Assembly: GCA_964446935.1 (NCBI GenBank)
Contig: CAYUQI010000003.1
Location: 18,108-82,107, forward strand
Source: UASB124 sp964446935
Lineage (GTDB): Bacteria; Babelota; Babeliae; Babelales; RVW-14
Reading direction: 5' to 3'
Length of the DNA stretch: 64,000 nucleotides
In this document: positions 44,960-53,184 of the stretch, piece by piece
Layout: each line of letters begins with the position of its first letter
Position numbering within the stretch: position 1 is the first letter of the stretch
Translations under genes and position numbers: made by a program
Notes under the pieces: generated by a model
The model's input: only the letters and a program-made list of their open reading frames with translations
What the model was told of the DNA's origin: nothing
Database searches by the model: none

Positions 44960-45514
44960 GTGATAAACAATCACAAAGCTTTTACGCTTCTTGAAGTGGT
45001 GGTAGTGGTGTTCCTTATTGGCATCATTGCCTCCATTTTTATACCAAGGTTATTTAAAAGATCACCAACAGCAGAATGGTCCTCAATCACTGAAGACCTT
45101 AATAGCCTTGCCTTATTTGCCCGCCAAGAAGCCCTTGCAAATCATTTTGTGTACCGCCTTACCTTCATCGCAAATCCAAAAGGAACCGATTCGGTAAGAG
45201 TGGAACAAGAAAAAGATGACCCAGAAAAACCAGGTCATAAAAAATATGACCTGGTTTCTTCGTATTACCTTCCAACAACATATAATTTTAATACGGCAAT
45301 AAGACTTAAAGCTGTCTATGTCGGAAAAACAAACATGCTTGACGAACAACAAGGCGTGGCTCATTGTTATATCATTCCAGATGGACTCGTTCAGGACGTT
45401 ATTGTGCACCTTGTTCGGCGACTTAACGGTGTTGAAACATCGGGAAGTTTTATTATGAACCCATTCTTTGGACGATTTGAATTCAACGAAGGGTTAATAC
45501 GACCTGCTCGTTAG
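44960..45514 (+). CDS. gspH: Minor pseudopilin GspH-like
   Basis: 184 residues with a GTG start three bases after gspG. The prepilin motif is NNHKA then FTLLEVVVVVFLIGIIASIF, again with Ala at -1. The C-terminal domain (WSSITEDLNSLALFARQEAL, CYIIPDGLVQDVIVHLV) fits the GspH fold by position and size. It would be a low-abundance pseudopilus subunit. Assignment to H rather than another minor class rests on operon order and length. Confidence 0.82.
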   Translation: MINNHKAFTLLEVVVVVFLIGIIASIFIPRLFKRSPTAEWSSITEDLNSLALFARQEALANHFVYRLTFIANPKGTDSVRVEQEKDDPEKPGHKKYDLVSSYYLPTTYNFNTAIRLKAVYVGKTNMLDEQQGVAHCYIIPDGLVQDVIVHLVRRLNGVETSGSFIMNPFFGRFEFNEGLIRPAR

Positions 45515-45523
45515 GGGAATTAT

Positions 45524-45931
45524 ATGAAACGCGCAGCATTTACTCTTTTTGAAGTCATTTTAGCCATCGGCATCGTTGTTATTGCCGTTTCTGTCGTTGC
45601 TAATATTCAATTACGTTCCATTGTTCATGTCCTTCATGATCATGATCAAATCGAAAAAACCTTTCTGATAAAAAAAGAATTGTATAATTTCTTTCTAGAA
45701 CCACCAGATCAATCAAAAAAAATAACAACCAAGCTTGAAGATCCCGACATTAATATCATCACGCAAGTCATCAACATCCCCCCAAAATCAAGTTTATCTC
45801 CCTTTAAAAAATATCTTAAAATAGTTCAAAGCGAAGGGCGATGGAAATATGATGGAAAGACGACCAATGCAGTGATGATCACCGTAGTACCAAAATCAGA
45901 AAAAGAGCGCGAAAAAGAGAAGAAGCAATGA
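45524..45931 (+). CDS. gspI: Minor pseudopilin GspI-like
   Basis: 135 residues. The prepilin motif is MKRAA then FTLFEVILAIGIVVIAVSVV, with Ala at -1. The short C-terminal domain (LIKKELYNFFLEPPDQSKKI, LKIVQSEGRWKYDGKTTNAV) and position before gspJ match GspI, which nucleates the pseudopilus tip with J and K. The tail is Lys/Glu-rich (EKEREKEKK). Its stop overlaps the gspJ start as ATGA. Confidence 0.83.
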   Translation: MKRAAFTLFEVILAIGIVVIAVSVVANIQLRSIVHVLHDHDQIEKTFLIKKELYNFFLEPPDQSKKITTKLEDPDINIITQVINIPPKSSLSPFKKYLKIVQSEGRWKYDGKTTNAVMITVVPKSEKEREKEKKQ

Positions 45932-46947
45932 TACAATTCAAAAAACATTCACAAGCATTTACGCTTCTTGAACTGCTCATAGCCATGTCACTTTCGAGTT
46001 TTATTATCTTGGGCATGATTCAACTCCATCAGGGGGTTATCCGTTATATTGAAGGCACCAGAAGCATGATGACCATTGATCGAGAAGTCTGCCTTTTATT
46101 CAATCAGCTCGAACGAGATTTATCAACAGCGTATATTCCTTTTCTTGCCAAAACAGAAAAGGAAATCCCTGAAGGGAAAAAGGAGGATGAACAACCTAAA
46201 GTACAAACGCCAGAAGAACAGAAAAAGGAAGAAGAACGCGAAAAGCAACAACGAAAAACTTTTTTTGTCGGAGTCATTGATGATCGAGCAGACATAACCA
46301 GAATCAAAGGTAAAAGAGTTGAATTACTCAAATATATCAGTTTTATTTGTACCAACCCTTTGCACATTTATGAAGAAAAAAAGCAACGCTTGGTCCGCAT
46401 TGTATATGAATTAGCTGTTGATAAGACCCAAAGTACTCGTGATCAAACGATTTATAAATTACTGCGCAAAGAAACAAATGATCTTTCCAACATTACCGCT
46501 AAGGTTGATGAATCAGTTGTACTAGACCAAAAAGGACACGTTCGCTCATACATGGTTGCTGATAATGTAAAAGGAATATTTATTGAATATGTCACCAAAA
46601 AAGATGACAAAAAAGATAAAGAAAAAACAGAAGAAACGAAAGAAATACGACTTTCTACATGGGGAAACAAGGAACAAACGCAAGGGGTTGTACCTCAAAA
46701 ATTAGATATCTGGATTGATATGTGGAATGATAAAAAAACCAAAACATATCGATTCAACGCCTCATTTCCTATTCTGGGGTTCCCTACTATTGATGAAAAT
46801 GAGCGCAAGAAAAAGGAAAAGGATAAAACCCAAAATGCTCAAAAACAACAAGCTGCCGGACAAACTCAACAAACAACTCAAACATCACCTGCAGGTGCTC
46901 AACAACCACCAGCAAACACCCCACCGCCGATTCCAACAGGCTTATGA
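45928..46947 (+). CDS. gspJ: Minor pseudopilin GspJ-like with charged insertions
   Basis: 339 residues, longer than the usual ~200. The prepilin motif is KKHSQA then FTLLELLIAMSLSSFIILGM, with Ala at -1. MTIDREVCLLFNQLERDLST is the family's helix after the anchor. Insertions rich in Lys and Glu (EIPEGKKEDEQPKVQTPEEQ; KKDDKKDKEKTEETKE) and a Gln/Thr/Pro tail (KQQAAGQTQQTTQTSPAGAQ) account for the extra length. Part of the T2SS tip complex by homology. Confidence 0.82.
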   Translation: MIQFKKHSQAFTLLELLIAMSLSSFIILGMIQLHQGVIRYIEGTRSMMTIDREVCLLFNQLERDLSTAYIPFLAKTEKEIPEGKKEDEQPKVQTPEEQKKEEEREKQQRKTFFVGVIDDRADITRIKGKRVELLKYISFICTNPLHIYEEKKQRLVRIVYELAVDKTQSTRDQTIYKLLRKETNDLSNITAKVDESVVLDQKGHVRSYMVADNVKGIFIEYVTKKDDKKDKEKTEETKEIRLSTWGNKEQTQGVVPQKLDIWIDMWNDKKTKTYRFNASFPILGFPTIDENERKKKEKDKTQNAQKQQAAGQTQQTTQTSPAGAQQPPANTPPPIPTGL

Positions 46948-46964
46948 GGTTAAGGATCTGAATT

Positions 46965-48089
46965 ATGAAATTACATAAAGCTTCTGTTGTTATTTATACC
47001 CTCATGATTACATCGATTATTGTACTTTTGAGTCAACAATTAATTCGCGGCGTTTTTGTTGGATCAAATTTTATAAAAACAATGGTGTATCGCGAACGTG
47101 CTGAAATGTTGGCACTCGGCGGCATTAATGTAGCCATTGCCACATTAACATACGATGAAAAAGAGGATGACAAGCAAAAAAGCGAAGATCAAGCAAAAGC
47201 AGAAAGTACCAAGGAAGAAACTGAAAAAGAATTTAAGGGTACAAAGCGATTTCTTGCTAATGTCCTACCATATCTTAATCGGTGGCATAATTTTGAATTA
47301 AAGGAAAAAATAGATGGCATTGATGGCCTCATTCGTATTTGCATTACCTGCGAGCACGGCAAAATAAACATTAATGAAGCATTCGATTTTAAAAAAATGG
47401 AATTTAAAAAGGAATATCACGCCTTGTTAAAGGATATTGAGTTACGAGGGCGGTTACCGGCAGGTGAAATGGTCAACCGAATCACCGAATTTTTCAAAAA
47501 ACGAAAACGAAAAATTGATGATATTTCTGAATTACAATCAATCTCAGGGCTTAGTAGTCTTGATATTTTTTATAAACCGCCTGTTAAAGCCCCTAAGGGT
47601 AAAAGAAGTGAATCCAATTCTTCGCTTTGCTTGCAAGATGTTTTTACAACATGGACATCAGACGATAAACTTGACTTATTACTACTCTCTGATGCATTGT
47701 GTGCAATAATAGGGTTGCGTCGTCCAGTGGCAGATGATGCCCAGTCACGCAAGGAACGATTTGAACAATTCATTGGAAATTTTAAAAAAGAAATGGCAAA
47801 GGATTGGCTAACACATTGGAAAAATTTAGAACAATTGTACGATCAAAAACCTAAGATCTTAACGGAGATAAAGGATCTTTTTGCGAAAGAATTTGGGCCT
47901 AAGGTTTTTTCTGTGTTATCTTGTGGGAAGGTAGGACATGTTGAACAACAGGTCCTTGCCATAATCAGGGAGGAGATCACCCAGGAAAAGGCTGGTGATA
48001 AACCCAAGGAAGCAACAACAGAGCAAAAAGACACGCAACAACAGAAGGCGGAAAAAACATTACGAATCGTCAGACTTTACTGGCTTTAA
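46965..48089 (+). CDS. gspK: Minor pseudopilin GspK-like
   Basis: 374 residues. The N-terminus KLHKASVVIYTLMITSIIVL is a membrane segment without the standard cleavage Gly or the Glu at +5. GspK proteins also lack Glu at +5. RAEMLALGGINVAIATLTYD follows, and the large alpha-helical domain contains ICITCEHGKININEAFDFKK, which matches the GspK segment before the two saposin-like subdomains. A Lys/Glu-rich insert (KEDDKQKSEDQAKAESTKEE) and a similar C-terminal stretch resemble those of GspJ. It would cap the pseudopilus tip. Confidence 0.82.
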   Translation: MKLHKASVVIYTLMITSIIVLLSQQLIRGVFVGSNFIKTMVYRERAEMLALGGINVAIATLTYDEKEDDKQKSEDQAKAESTKEETEKEFKGTKRFLANVLPYLNRWHNFELKEKIDGIDGLIRICITCEHGKININEAFDFKKMEFKKEYHALLKDIELRGRLPAGEMVNRITEFFKKRKRKIDDISELQSISGLSSLDIFYKPPVKAPKGKRSESNSSLCLQDVFTTWTSDDKLDLLLLSDALCAIIGLRRPVADDAQSRKERFEQFIGNFKKEMAKDWLTHWKNLEQLYDQKPKILTEIKDLFAKEFGPKVFSVLSCGKVGHVEQQVLAIIREEITQEKAGDKPKEATTEQKDTQQQKAEKTLRIVRLYWL

Positions 48090-48115
48090 GGGCTTGTAAG
48101 GAGTAAGGTGCTACA

Positions 48116-49666
48116 GTGAGGCAAGAAACCATCGTCGGATTATTTATTTTAATCGCTATAGGCATTTTCCTTTATTTAAGTATCAACATCCGTGCCATAC
48201 GCCTGGATCGTGATCAATATCATACCTACAAAGCCTACTTTGACGACACAAGCGGATTAGCTGTCAAAGCTCCTGTCAAAATAGCTGGTGTTGAAGTTGG
48301 CTGGGTTGAAGAAATCAAACTCTTGGCAGATGGCAAAGCAGAATTAATGATGCGGTTACATAAAAACATCAAGTTAGCAAAGAATGCTTATGCCATGATT
48401 CGTCAAGATGGCCTTATTGGGGTAAAAAATTTAGAAATTGATCCAGGAGATCCTTCAACCGGGTTCTTGATTCCAGGTAGCTCTCTTGCCATGCCCGGCA
48501 AAACACCTGCAAGCGTTGGCGAACTTCTTGATCAATTCAGAGATATTGCCACAACCATTCAGGACATTGCTTCATCGGTTAAAAATGTTTTTGCAACTCG
48601 GCAAGGTGAAGACAATATGCGACTTGCTCTTAATTCTATTGCAAAAGCCTCTGATCGTATTGCAGATTTTTCTGTAATTCTACAACGCACCATGAGCAAA
48701 AATGAAGATAATATCAACTATATTGTTTCTGACTTAAGAGATTCTGTTTCGAGCCTCAAAGAAACAATTCCTTCCATCCGCAAAGATATTAGTAGCCTTT
48801 CCCATAACATTGGTGATGCTTCCCAACACGCTGGTGAAGCATTTGAACACTTTGGGGATGCAGCAATTCAAGGCCGTGAAACCTTCCGTGAAGCCGGCCA
48901 AGTTGTGGAAAAAATTAATACTGGTAAAGGAACCATTGGTAAACTTATCAATGAAGATGAAACCTATTATGACCTTAAAAAGACTATTCGCGGCTTTAAG
49001 GATTATGTAGGCAAAACAACAGGCCTGATGCTTGGTGTTGATATGCACAGTGAAAGCATGTTACGTGAAACCAATTCTAAGGGGTATTTTGAATTACGTT
49101 TGCGTCCAAATTCAGACTTCTTCTATTTGTTGCAATTAGTTGCTGATGAAAATGGTAGTATCTCACGCGAGAATATTTATCGAGAATACTATGATGACAA
49201 GGGAAATCAACTCAAGCCAAGCACCCTGCCAATTCCACTTGATGACAAACTCGAATATGCGTATAGAACCTATCGCACCGTTCAAAAGAAAAATGATATT
49301 TTATTTGGCCTACAATTTGGCAAACGTTTTGATCGCTTAGCACTTCGTATGGGTCTTTTTGAAGGTACTTTTGGCTTTGGTGTTGATTACTATGTACCAC
49401 TTCCAACCGATAAAGTTCATTGGATTACTACCCTTGAGGCATATGATTTGAGAGGTATTAGACGTCTGAATGATTCACGACCACACGTAAAATGGCTCAA
49501 CAAAGCATTCTTCCTCAAGAACCTTTACACTACGTTTGGACTTGACGATATTTACAGCAAGCGCAGCGTTAATCCATTCATCGGTGGCGGTATACGATTC
49601 AATGATGATGATTTGAAGTACTTTTTAAGTTCCTTGAGTGGCAGCGTTGGTAAAACTGGCCGCTAG
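48116..49666 (+). CDS. MCE/MlaD-family lipid-transport protein with C-terminal beta-rich domain
   Basis: 516 residues, GTG start, 26 bases after gspK. A single N-terminal helix (TIVGLFILIAIGIFLYLSIN) anchors it. The MCE domain is at ~36-115 (YKAYFDDTSGLAVKAPVKIA, GVEVGWVEEIKLLADG, GLIGVKNLEIDPGD). A long helical middle (SVKNVFATRQGEDNMRLALN; GKGTIGKLINEDETYYDLKK) is the tube-forming coiled part of MlaD/PqiB-like proteins. From ~325 a beta-rich domain (YFELRLRPNSDFFYLLQLVA; FGLQFGKRFDRLALRMGLFE; FGVDYYVPLP) might insert in the outer membrane. It likely carries phospholipid between membranes; no permease or ATPase gene is adjacent. Confidence 0.88.
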   Translation: MRQETIVGLFILIAIGIFLYLSINIRAIRLDRDQYHTYKAYFDDTSGLAVKAPVKIAGVEVGWVEEIKLLADGKAELMMRLHKNIKLAKNAYAMIRQDGLIGVKNLEIDPGDPSTGFLIPGSSLAMPGKTPASVGELLDQFRDIATTIQDIASSVKNVFATRQGEDNMRLALNSIAKASDRIADFSVILQRTMSKNEDNINYIVSDLRDSVSSLKETIPSIRKDISSLSHNIGDASQHAGEAFEHFGDAAIQGRETFREAGQVVEKINTGKGTIGKLINEDETYYDLKKTIRGFKDYVGKTTGLMLGVDMHSESMLRETNSKGYFELRLRPNSDFFYLLQLVADENGSISRENIYREYYDDKGNQLKPSTLPIPLDDKLEYAYRTYRTVQKKNDILFGLQFGKRFDRLALRMGLFEGTFGFGVDYYVPLPTDKVHWITTLEAYDLRGIRRLNDSRPHVKWLNKAFFLKNLYTTFGLDDIYSKRSVNPFIGGGIRFNDDDLKYFLSSLSGSVGKTGR

Positions 49667-49823
49667 AAGGTAAAAGCGGAACGTAATCAGTAACATCCCA
49701 CATTTCATCATCGTCTTCGAAGTCATATTCATCTTCGTCATAAAAAACGAATTGAACATCATAGATCGGTTCATAATTTGATTGATAACTAGAATCATAG
49801 GAACAGAGGTAACGCGCATTCAT
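49599..49823 (-). CDS. Possible small acidic protein (doubtful)
   Basis: A 74-residue frame, with the 3' third lying antisense to the end of the MCE gene. The part outside that gene reads SSYQSNYEPIYDVQFVFYDE and DEYDFEDDDEMWDVTDYVPL, with a protein-like bias to Tyr, Asp and Glu. There is no clear ribosome-binding site before the ATG and no recognised domain. It could be chance. Confidence 0.22.
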   Translation of the reverse strand: MNARYLCSYDSSYQSNYEPIYDVQFVFYDEDEYDFEDDDEMWDVTDYVPLLPSSGQFYQRCHSRNLKSTSNHHH

Positions 49824-50024
49824 AGGTCAACTCACAAGCAGTTAAACTTTATTTATCGTTTTTGTTATTCCTGCGCAAAAAACCTTTTGCGTCACAGAAA
49901 TATAGCGCTGCCAAAAGTTTTATCAATGAAAAAGAAACATTTATTTTTTATATTCAGATAGAAAAAAACCGCAATATTGAACGCCAATTTTTAAGGCTTT
50001 TAATCATAAATTTTGCACTTTATT
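49667..50024. other. 358-base region without a confident gene
   Basis: AT-rich space between the MCE gene and the convergent mutY-like gene. Apart from the doubtful small frame at 49599-49823 I see no gene, no strong hairpin and no repeat copy. Confidence 0.6.
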
Positions 50025-50855
50025 CTAGACATTACCAATTGTAACAACATTACCCTGACACTCGATAAGCCCCTCACCATACAAATCTTTAATAAGTTTT
50101 GTAACTCGTGTTTCGCATTGGCCTGTCAATTGGACTAATTGCTGTACAGATAATTGCTTGTTATCGAGCAAATGTTGCAGAATCATACCACGAAGTTGCC
50201 GTTCTGACCCTTCAAACTTTGATTGTTGATGGTGATGCCGGCTTAGAACACTCACATTCCCCACTGTTTTTTTGAGCATAGTCCCATAATCCATAAGCGC
50301 ATAATACCACTCCCGTGGATTAGCGTAATCAACGGTAGCACTCACCAACGGCTCGATATCATTATCATGAACATTCTTTTGATTCTTAAAAAAGTGATAG
50401 ATAAAAACGGTTCGAATATTCGTCTCAATAAAAACAGTCGGTTTGTTAAAGGCAAAGGTAACAATCGATCGAGCAGTAGCCTTGCCAATGCCAGGAAAGA
50501 TTTCAAGAATCTCTGGCTCAGCGGACAATTGTCCATCATATTGATCAACAACAATCATTGCAATCTTATGTAATGCCAATGCACGACGGTTGTATCCGAG
50601 CCCCTTCCATACTCGTAACACATCATAAAACGGAGCCTGCGCAAGTGCTTGAAATGATGGGAAGGCTTCAATAAATTCATCAAATTTTTGTGCAACTCTG
50701 TTTACCTGGGTTTGTTGAAGCATAATTTCGGAAACAACAATACGATATGGTGTTATATGCTCACGCCATGAGAAGTCACGTTTTTGGGTAGAATAATACA
50801 ATTTGATTTGATCAATGAAGGTGGTGTAGGGGGATTGTCGGTAATGCAAACTCAT
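50025..50855 (-). CDS. MutY-like HhH-GPD DNA glycosylase lacking the iron-sulphur cluster
   Basis: 276 residues. The adenine-glycosylase signature is clear: WREHITPYRIVVSEIMLQQT with catalytic Glu43, VWKGLGYNRRALALHKIA, and the helix-hairpin-helix IFPGIGKATARSIVTFAF. The catalytic Asp position (LDGNV in E. coli MutY) reads FIETNIRTV, so Glu144 replaces it. After MDYGTML, where MutY has a Cys-x6-Cys-x2-Cys-x5-Cys cluster, there are no cysteines. The C-terminal ~65 residues (LRGMILQHLLDNKQLSVQQL) look like a winged-helix, not the NUDT1-like 8-oxoG domain. It probably excises adenine opposite 8-oxoguanine or a related lesion, but specificity is uncertain. Confidence 0.85.
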   Translation of the reverse strand: MSLHYRQSPYTTFIDQIKLYYSTQKRDFSWREHITPYRIVVSEIMLQQTQVNRVAQKFDEFIEAFPSFQALAQAPFYDVLRVWKGLGYNRRALALHKIAMIVVDQYDGQLSAEPEILEIFPGIGKATARSIVTFAFNKPTVFIETNIRTVFIYHFFKNQKNVHDNDIEPLVSATVDYANPREWYYALMDYGTMLKKTVGNVSVLSRHHHQQSKFEGSERQLRGMILQHLLDNKQLSVQQLVQLTGQCETRVTKLIKDLYGEGLIECQGNVVTIGNV

Positions 50856-50894
50856 ATAAAGCCCATATCACTACGCCAAAGAGGTAATCTTGTC

Positions 50895-50982
50895 TTTTTG
50901 TCATGCTGAACTTGTTTCAGCATCCATTCAATCTATAATTTCATTTAATCATGGACCCTGAAACAAGTTCAGGGTGACAAAA
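50895..50982. repeat. Family A palindromic repeat
   Basis: GTCATGCTGAACTTGTTTCA with GCATCC, then an AT-rich spacer of about 20 bases, then GGACCCTGAAACAAGTTCAG and GGTGACAAAA. The spacer between the two arms is longer than in other copies. It lies between divergent genes. Confidence 0.85.
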
Positions 50983-51035
50983 ATGAAAAACCATACAATT
51001 AACATCTTTTAACTTAACCGTTTTGCAATAAACCT

Positions 51036-51063
51036 TTGACAAAACCGTCGTTCAGTATACTGT
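51036..51063 (+). promoter_or_regulatory. Candidate promoter of the Sua5-family gene
   Basis: Consensus TTGACA at 51036-51041 with TACTGT at 51058-51063 (16-base spacer, as at 11786, 39285 and 41344). TATACT at 51056-51061 would give a 14-base spacer. The ATG is at 51103. Confidence 0.5.
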
Positions 51064-51102
51064 TTTTGGCAAATGAAGTGAACAAAGATCAAAGGGCTTT
51101 TT

Positions 51103-51735
51103 ATGAAAGACAAAATTTTATATTGGGATGGTAAACGAACCCCAGAACTACTCAAGGCATCACTCAATGCTAACCATCTCTCAGTCACAGCTACGGATAC
51201 TATGCTAGGCTTTTTGGCCCCATTAACCAAAGAAGCTTATGAGCATCTAAATGCAGTAAAAAACAGCCGCAGCAACAAACGGTATATTATTTTGATCGGT
51301 TCCTTAGATAAACTTTCCTATTTTGTTGAAATGAAAACACTTTCTCAGCAAGCACAAAAACTCATAAACCAATGTTGGCCAGGGCCACTAACTATTGTCT
51401 TTAAGGCTAAACAAAATATTCCTCCCCATCTTGTAGAAGAAAACGGGACCATTGCACTCCGTTACCCAAATCATAATGAGCTCAATTCGTTATTGACTGA
51501 TTATCATGGCCTTTTTTCTACCAGTGCCAATATCAGCGGACAAATGCCTGCGACAACAATTGCACACATTCACCCAAATATTATGGCAAGCATTGATTGG
51601 GTTATTGTTGATCATAAAAAAACAATGTATCCGCTTATACCATCAACTATCGTTGATGCATCAGAACAGGGACCGGTCAAAATCATACGCCAAGGAGCAT
51701 ATCCACAGGCAGAGCTTGAGAGGATTTTGGGGTGA
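51103..51735 (+). CDS. Sua5/YciO/YrdC-family threonylcarbamoyl-AMP synthase-like protein
   Basis: 210 residues with AAAGGG upstream. The fold's markers are LSVTATDTMLGFLAPLTKEA, the KxR-type nucleotide motif LNAVKNSRSNKRYIILIG, CWPGPLTIVFKA, TIALRYPNHNEL and the C-terminal FSTSANISGQMPATT. STIVDASEQGPVKIIRQGAY closes the domain. Family enzymes make threonylcarbamoyl-AMP from threonine, bicarbonate and ATP for the t6A modification of tRNA. There is no Sua5 linker domain, so it is the short TsaC/YrdC-like form. The stop overlaps the next gene's GTG start. Confidence 0.88.
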   Translation: MKDKILYWDGKRTPELLKASLNANHLSVTATDTMLGFLAPLTKEAYEHLNAVKNSRSNKRYIILIGSLDKLSYFVEMKTLSQQAQKLINQCWPGPLTIVFKAKQNIPPHLVEENGTIALRYPNHNELNSLLTDYHGLFSTSANISGQMPATTIAHIHPNIMASIDWVIVDHKKTMYPLIPSTIVDASEQGPVKIIRQGAYPQAELERILG

Positions 51736-52658
51736 TATTCCCCTTTTGCGTGTATGCACTCTTTGCAAGTACACTTATCGTCAATAAGTTTCTTTTGCAA
51801 ACGCTCCCAGTCAATACATTTGTTAGCATACGTCTGCTTGCAAGTACACCCTTGGTGGCAATAAGTTTGTGGGGACTTGTACGTTCCCGTTTTTTTCAAC
51901 TGAAACAAGATTTTTTGCTTCTTTTATTTATCACCGCCAGCACCATTGTCATTCCAGGACTTTTAAAAGCATATGGCTTACAAAACCTTTATGCATCGAA
52001 GGTTATCCTGCTTGGCTGTCTTGATCAAGTCATTACCGCATTGTATGCATGGTGGATATTCAATGAAAGCTTAACAAGGACTAAGTGCATTGGAATCGTC
52101 AACGTTCTTGTAGGCATCGTTTTATTATGCTTTTTTGACGAGTGGAAACCAAATGCGCATTTTTTGATTTTTTCACTTCCGGAGCTTGCCATTCTTGTAT
52201 ACGTACTCGTGGTTCGACTTGGGTGGATGATGGCACAACGGCTTTTAAAACATCATCGCTATACCCCGACAGAGCTCAATACGCTCATGATTGGAATCGG
52301 GGGAATACTTAGTTTGGTTGTATTAGGTCCCAACGGATATGGGGCCTTAATAAAATACTCATTTTGGACAAACACCAAAATTCTTATGTTCCTGTATTCA
52401 ATCATCATAGGAACTATTGTAAGCAAAATACTCTATGGACATCTCTTAAAACGACATGGCGCCAACTTTGTAACACTTTCAGGCTTTCTTGAGCCATTAT
52501 TTGTTATTGCATTGGGATGGCTTTTTTTAGGAGAACAATGGCCGCTGCACAACATCATTCCTGCTGTCTTTATTGTTACCGGGGTATACCTCTTCTATCG
52601 AGAGGAATGTAAAACAACATCCTGTCACCGCACACGATATCAGATACCACTGCGCTAA
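51732..52658 (+). CDS. EamA/DMT-family membrane transporter
   Basis: 308 residues, GTG start overlapping the upstream stop (GTGA). About ten helices in two EamA-like halves: IVNKFLLQTLPVNTFVSIRL opens the first, and ITALYAWWIFNESLTRTKCI, with its Glu-containing helix end, closes it. FVTLSGFLEPLFVIALGWLF followed by LGEQWPLHN is the matching segment of the second. This is the usual layout of drug/metabolite transporters. The substrate is unknown. Its last 132 bases are antisense to the gene ending at 52527. Confidence 0.85.
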   Translation: MIFPFCVYALFASTLIVNKFLLQTLPVNTFVSIRLLASTPLVAISLWGLVRSRFFQLKQDFLLLLFITASTIVIPGLLKAYGLQNLYASKVILLGCLDQVITALYAWWIFNESLTRTKCIGIVNVLVGIVLLCFFDEWKPNAHFLIFSLPELAILVYVLVVRLGWMMAQRLLKHHRYTPTELNTLMIGIGGILSLVVLGPNGYGALIKYSFWTNTKILMFLYSIIIGTIVSKILYGHLLKRHGANFVTLSGFLEPLFVIALGWLFLGEQWPLHNIIPAVFIVTGVYLFYREECKTTSCHRTRYQIPLR

Positions 52659-53141
52659 CTGCTGATCAAAAACCTTAATCCATGTAATATGAATCGGCTT
52701 CTTTATGACATCCTTAATCGGATTTTTTATAACAGCACGCTTATCATACGCTTCCCATAACTCAATATAAATCCCATGCACAAAAGCATTTAATTTGGAG
52801 ATAACCTTGGCATCTTTTATAAACGATTCCAATATGTGAACCATAGTATCTGAAAGTTCTTGTTGGAATTTATTATTAAGCTTTTTAAGCGCAAGCCCCA
52901 ACAAAAACAGGTATTCAGCACCATAATTATTTTTATGAGGACAAATACGTTTTTTTATTGAAACAGTATCATAAGGAATAGTAACCAAACCCTTCTTAAA
53001 GCGTTTTTGGTAACGACAACAAATATTTTTTTTCAGTTGAGCATCACCAACAATATCATTCAAGGCCTCAAGATAAGTCTCTGCATGAGCAGTAAATGAC
53101 ACCGCGACAACAAGCAGTAAAACAATTGTTTTATTAACCAT
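52527..53141 (-). CDS. Secreted protein of unknown function
   Basis: About 204 residues from the ATG at 53141; an in-frame ATG at 53150 sits too close to the GGGGGG. The signal peptide is VNKTIVLLLVVAVSFTAHA. The mature part is helical and Lys-rich (LEALNDIVGDAQLKKNICC; YGAEYLFLLGLALKKLNNKF; IYIELWEAYDKRAVIKNPIK). No family is recognised. The C-terminal ~44 residues are encoded antisense to the DMT transporter, so the real protein may be shorter in function or one frame may have decayed. Confidence 0.6.
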   Translation of the reverse strand: MVNKTIVLLLVVAVSFTAHAETYLEALNDIVGDAQLKKNICCRYQKRFKKGLVTIPYDTVSIKKRICPHKNNYGAEYLFLLGLALKKLNNKFQQELSDTMVHILESFIKDAKVISKLNAFVHGIYIELWEAYDKRAVIKNPIKDVIKKPIHITWIKVFDQQLAQWYLISCAVTGCCFTFLSIEEVYPGNNKDSRNDVVQRPLFS

Positions 53142-53184
53142 CAAACCCATCCCCCCAGGAATAATAAATGTGGAAATTCGCTAC

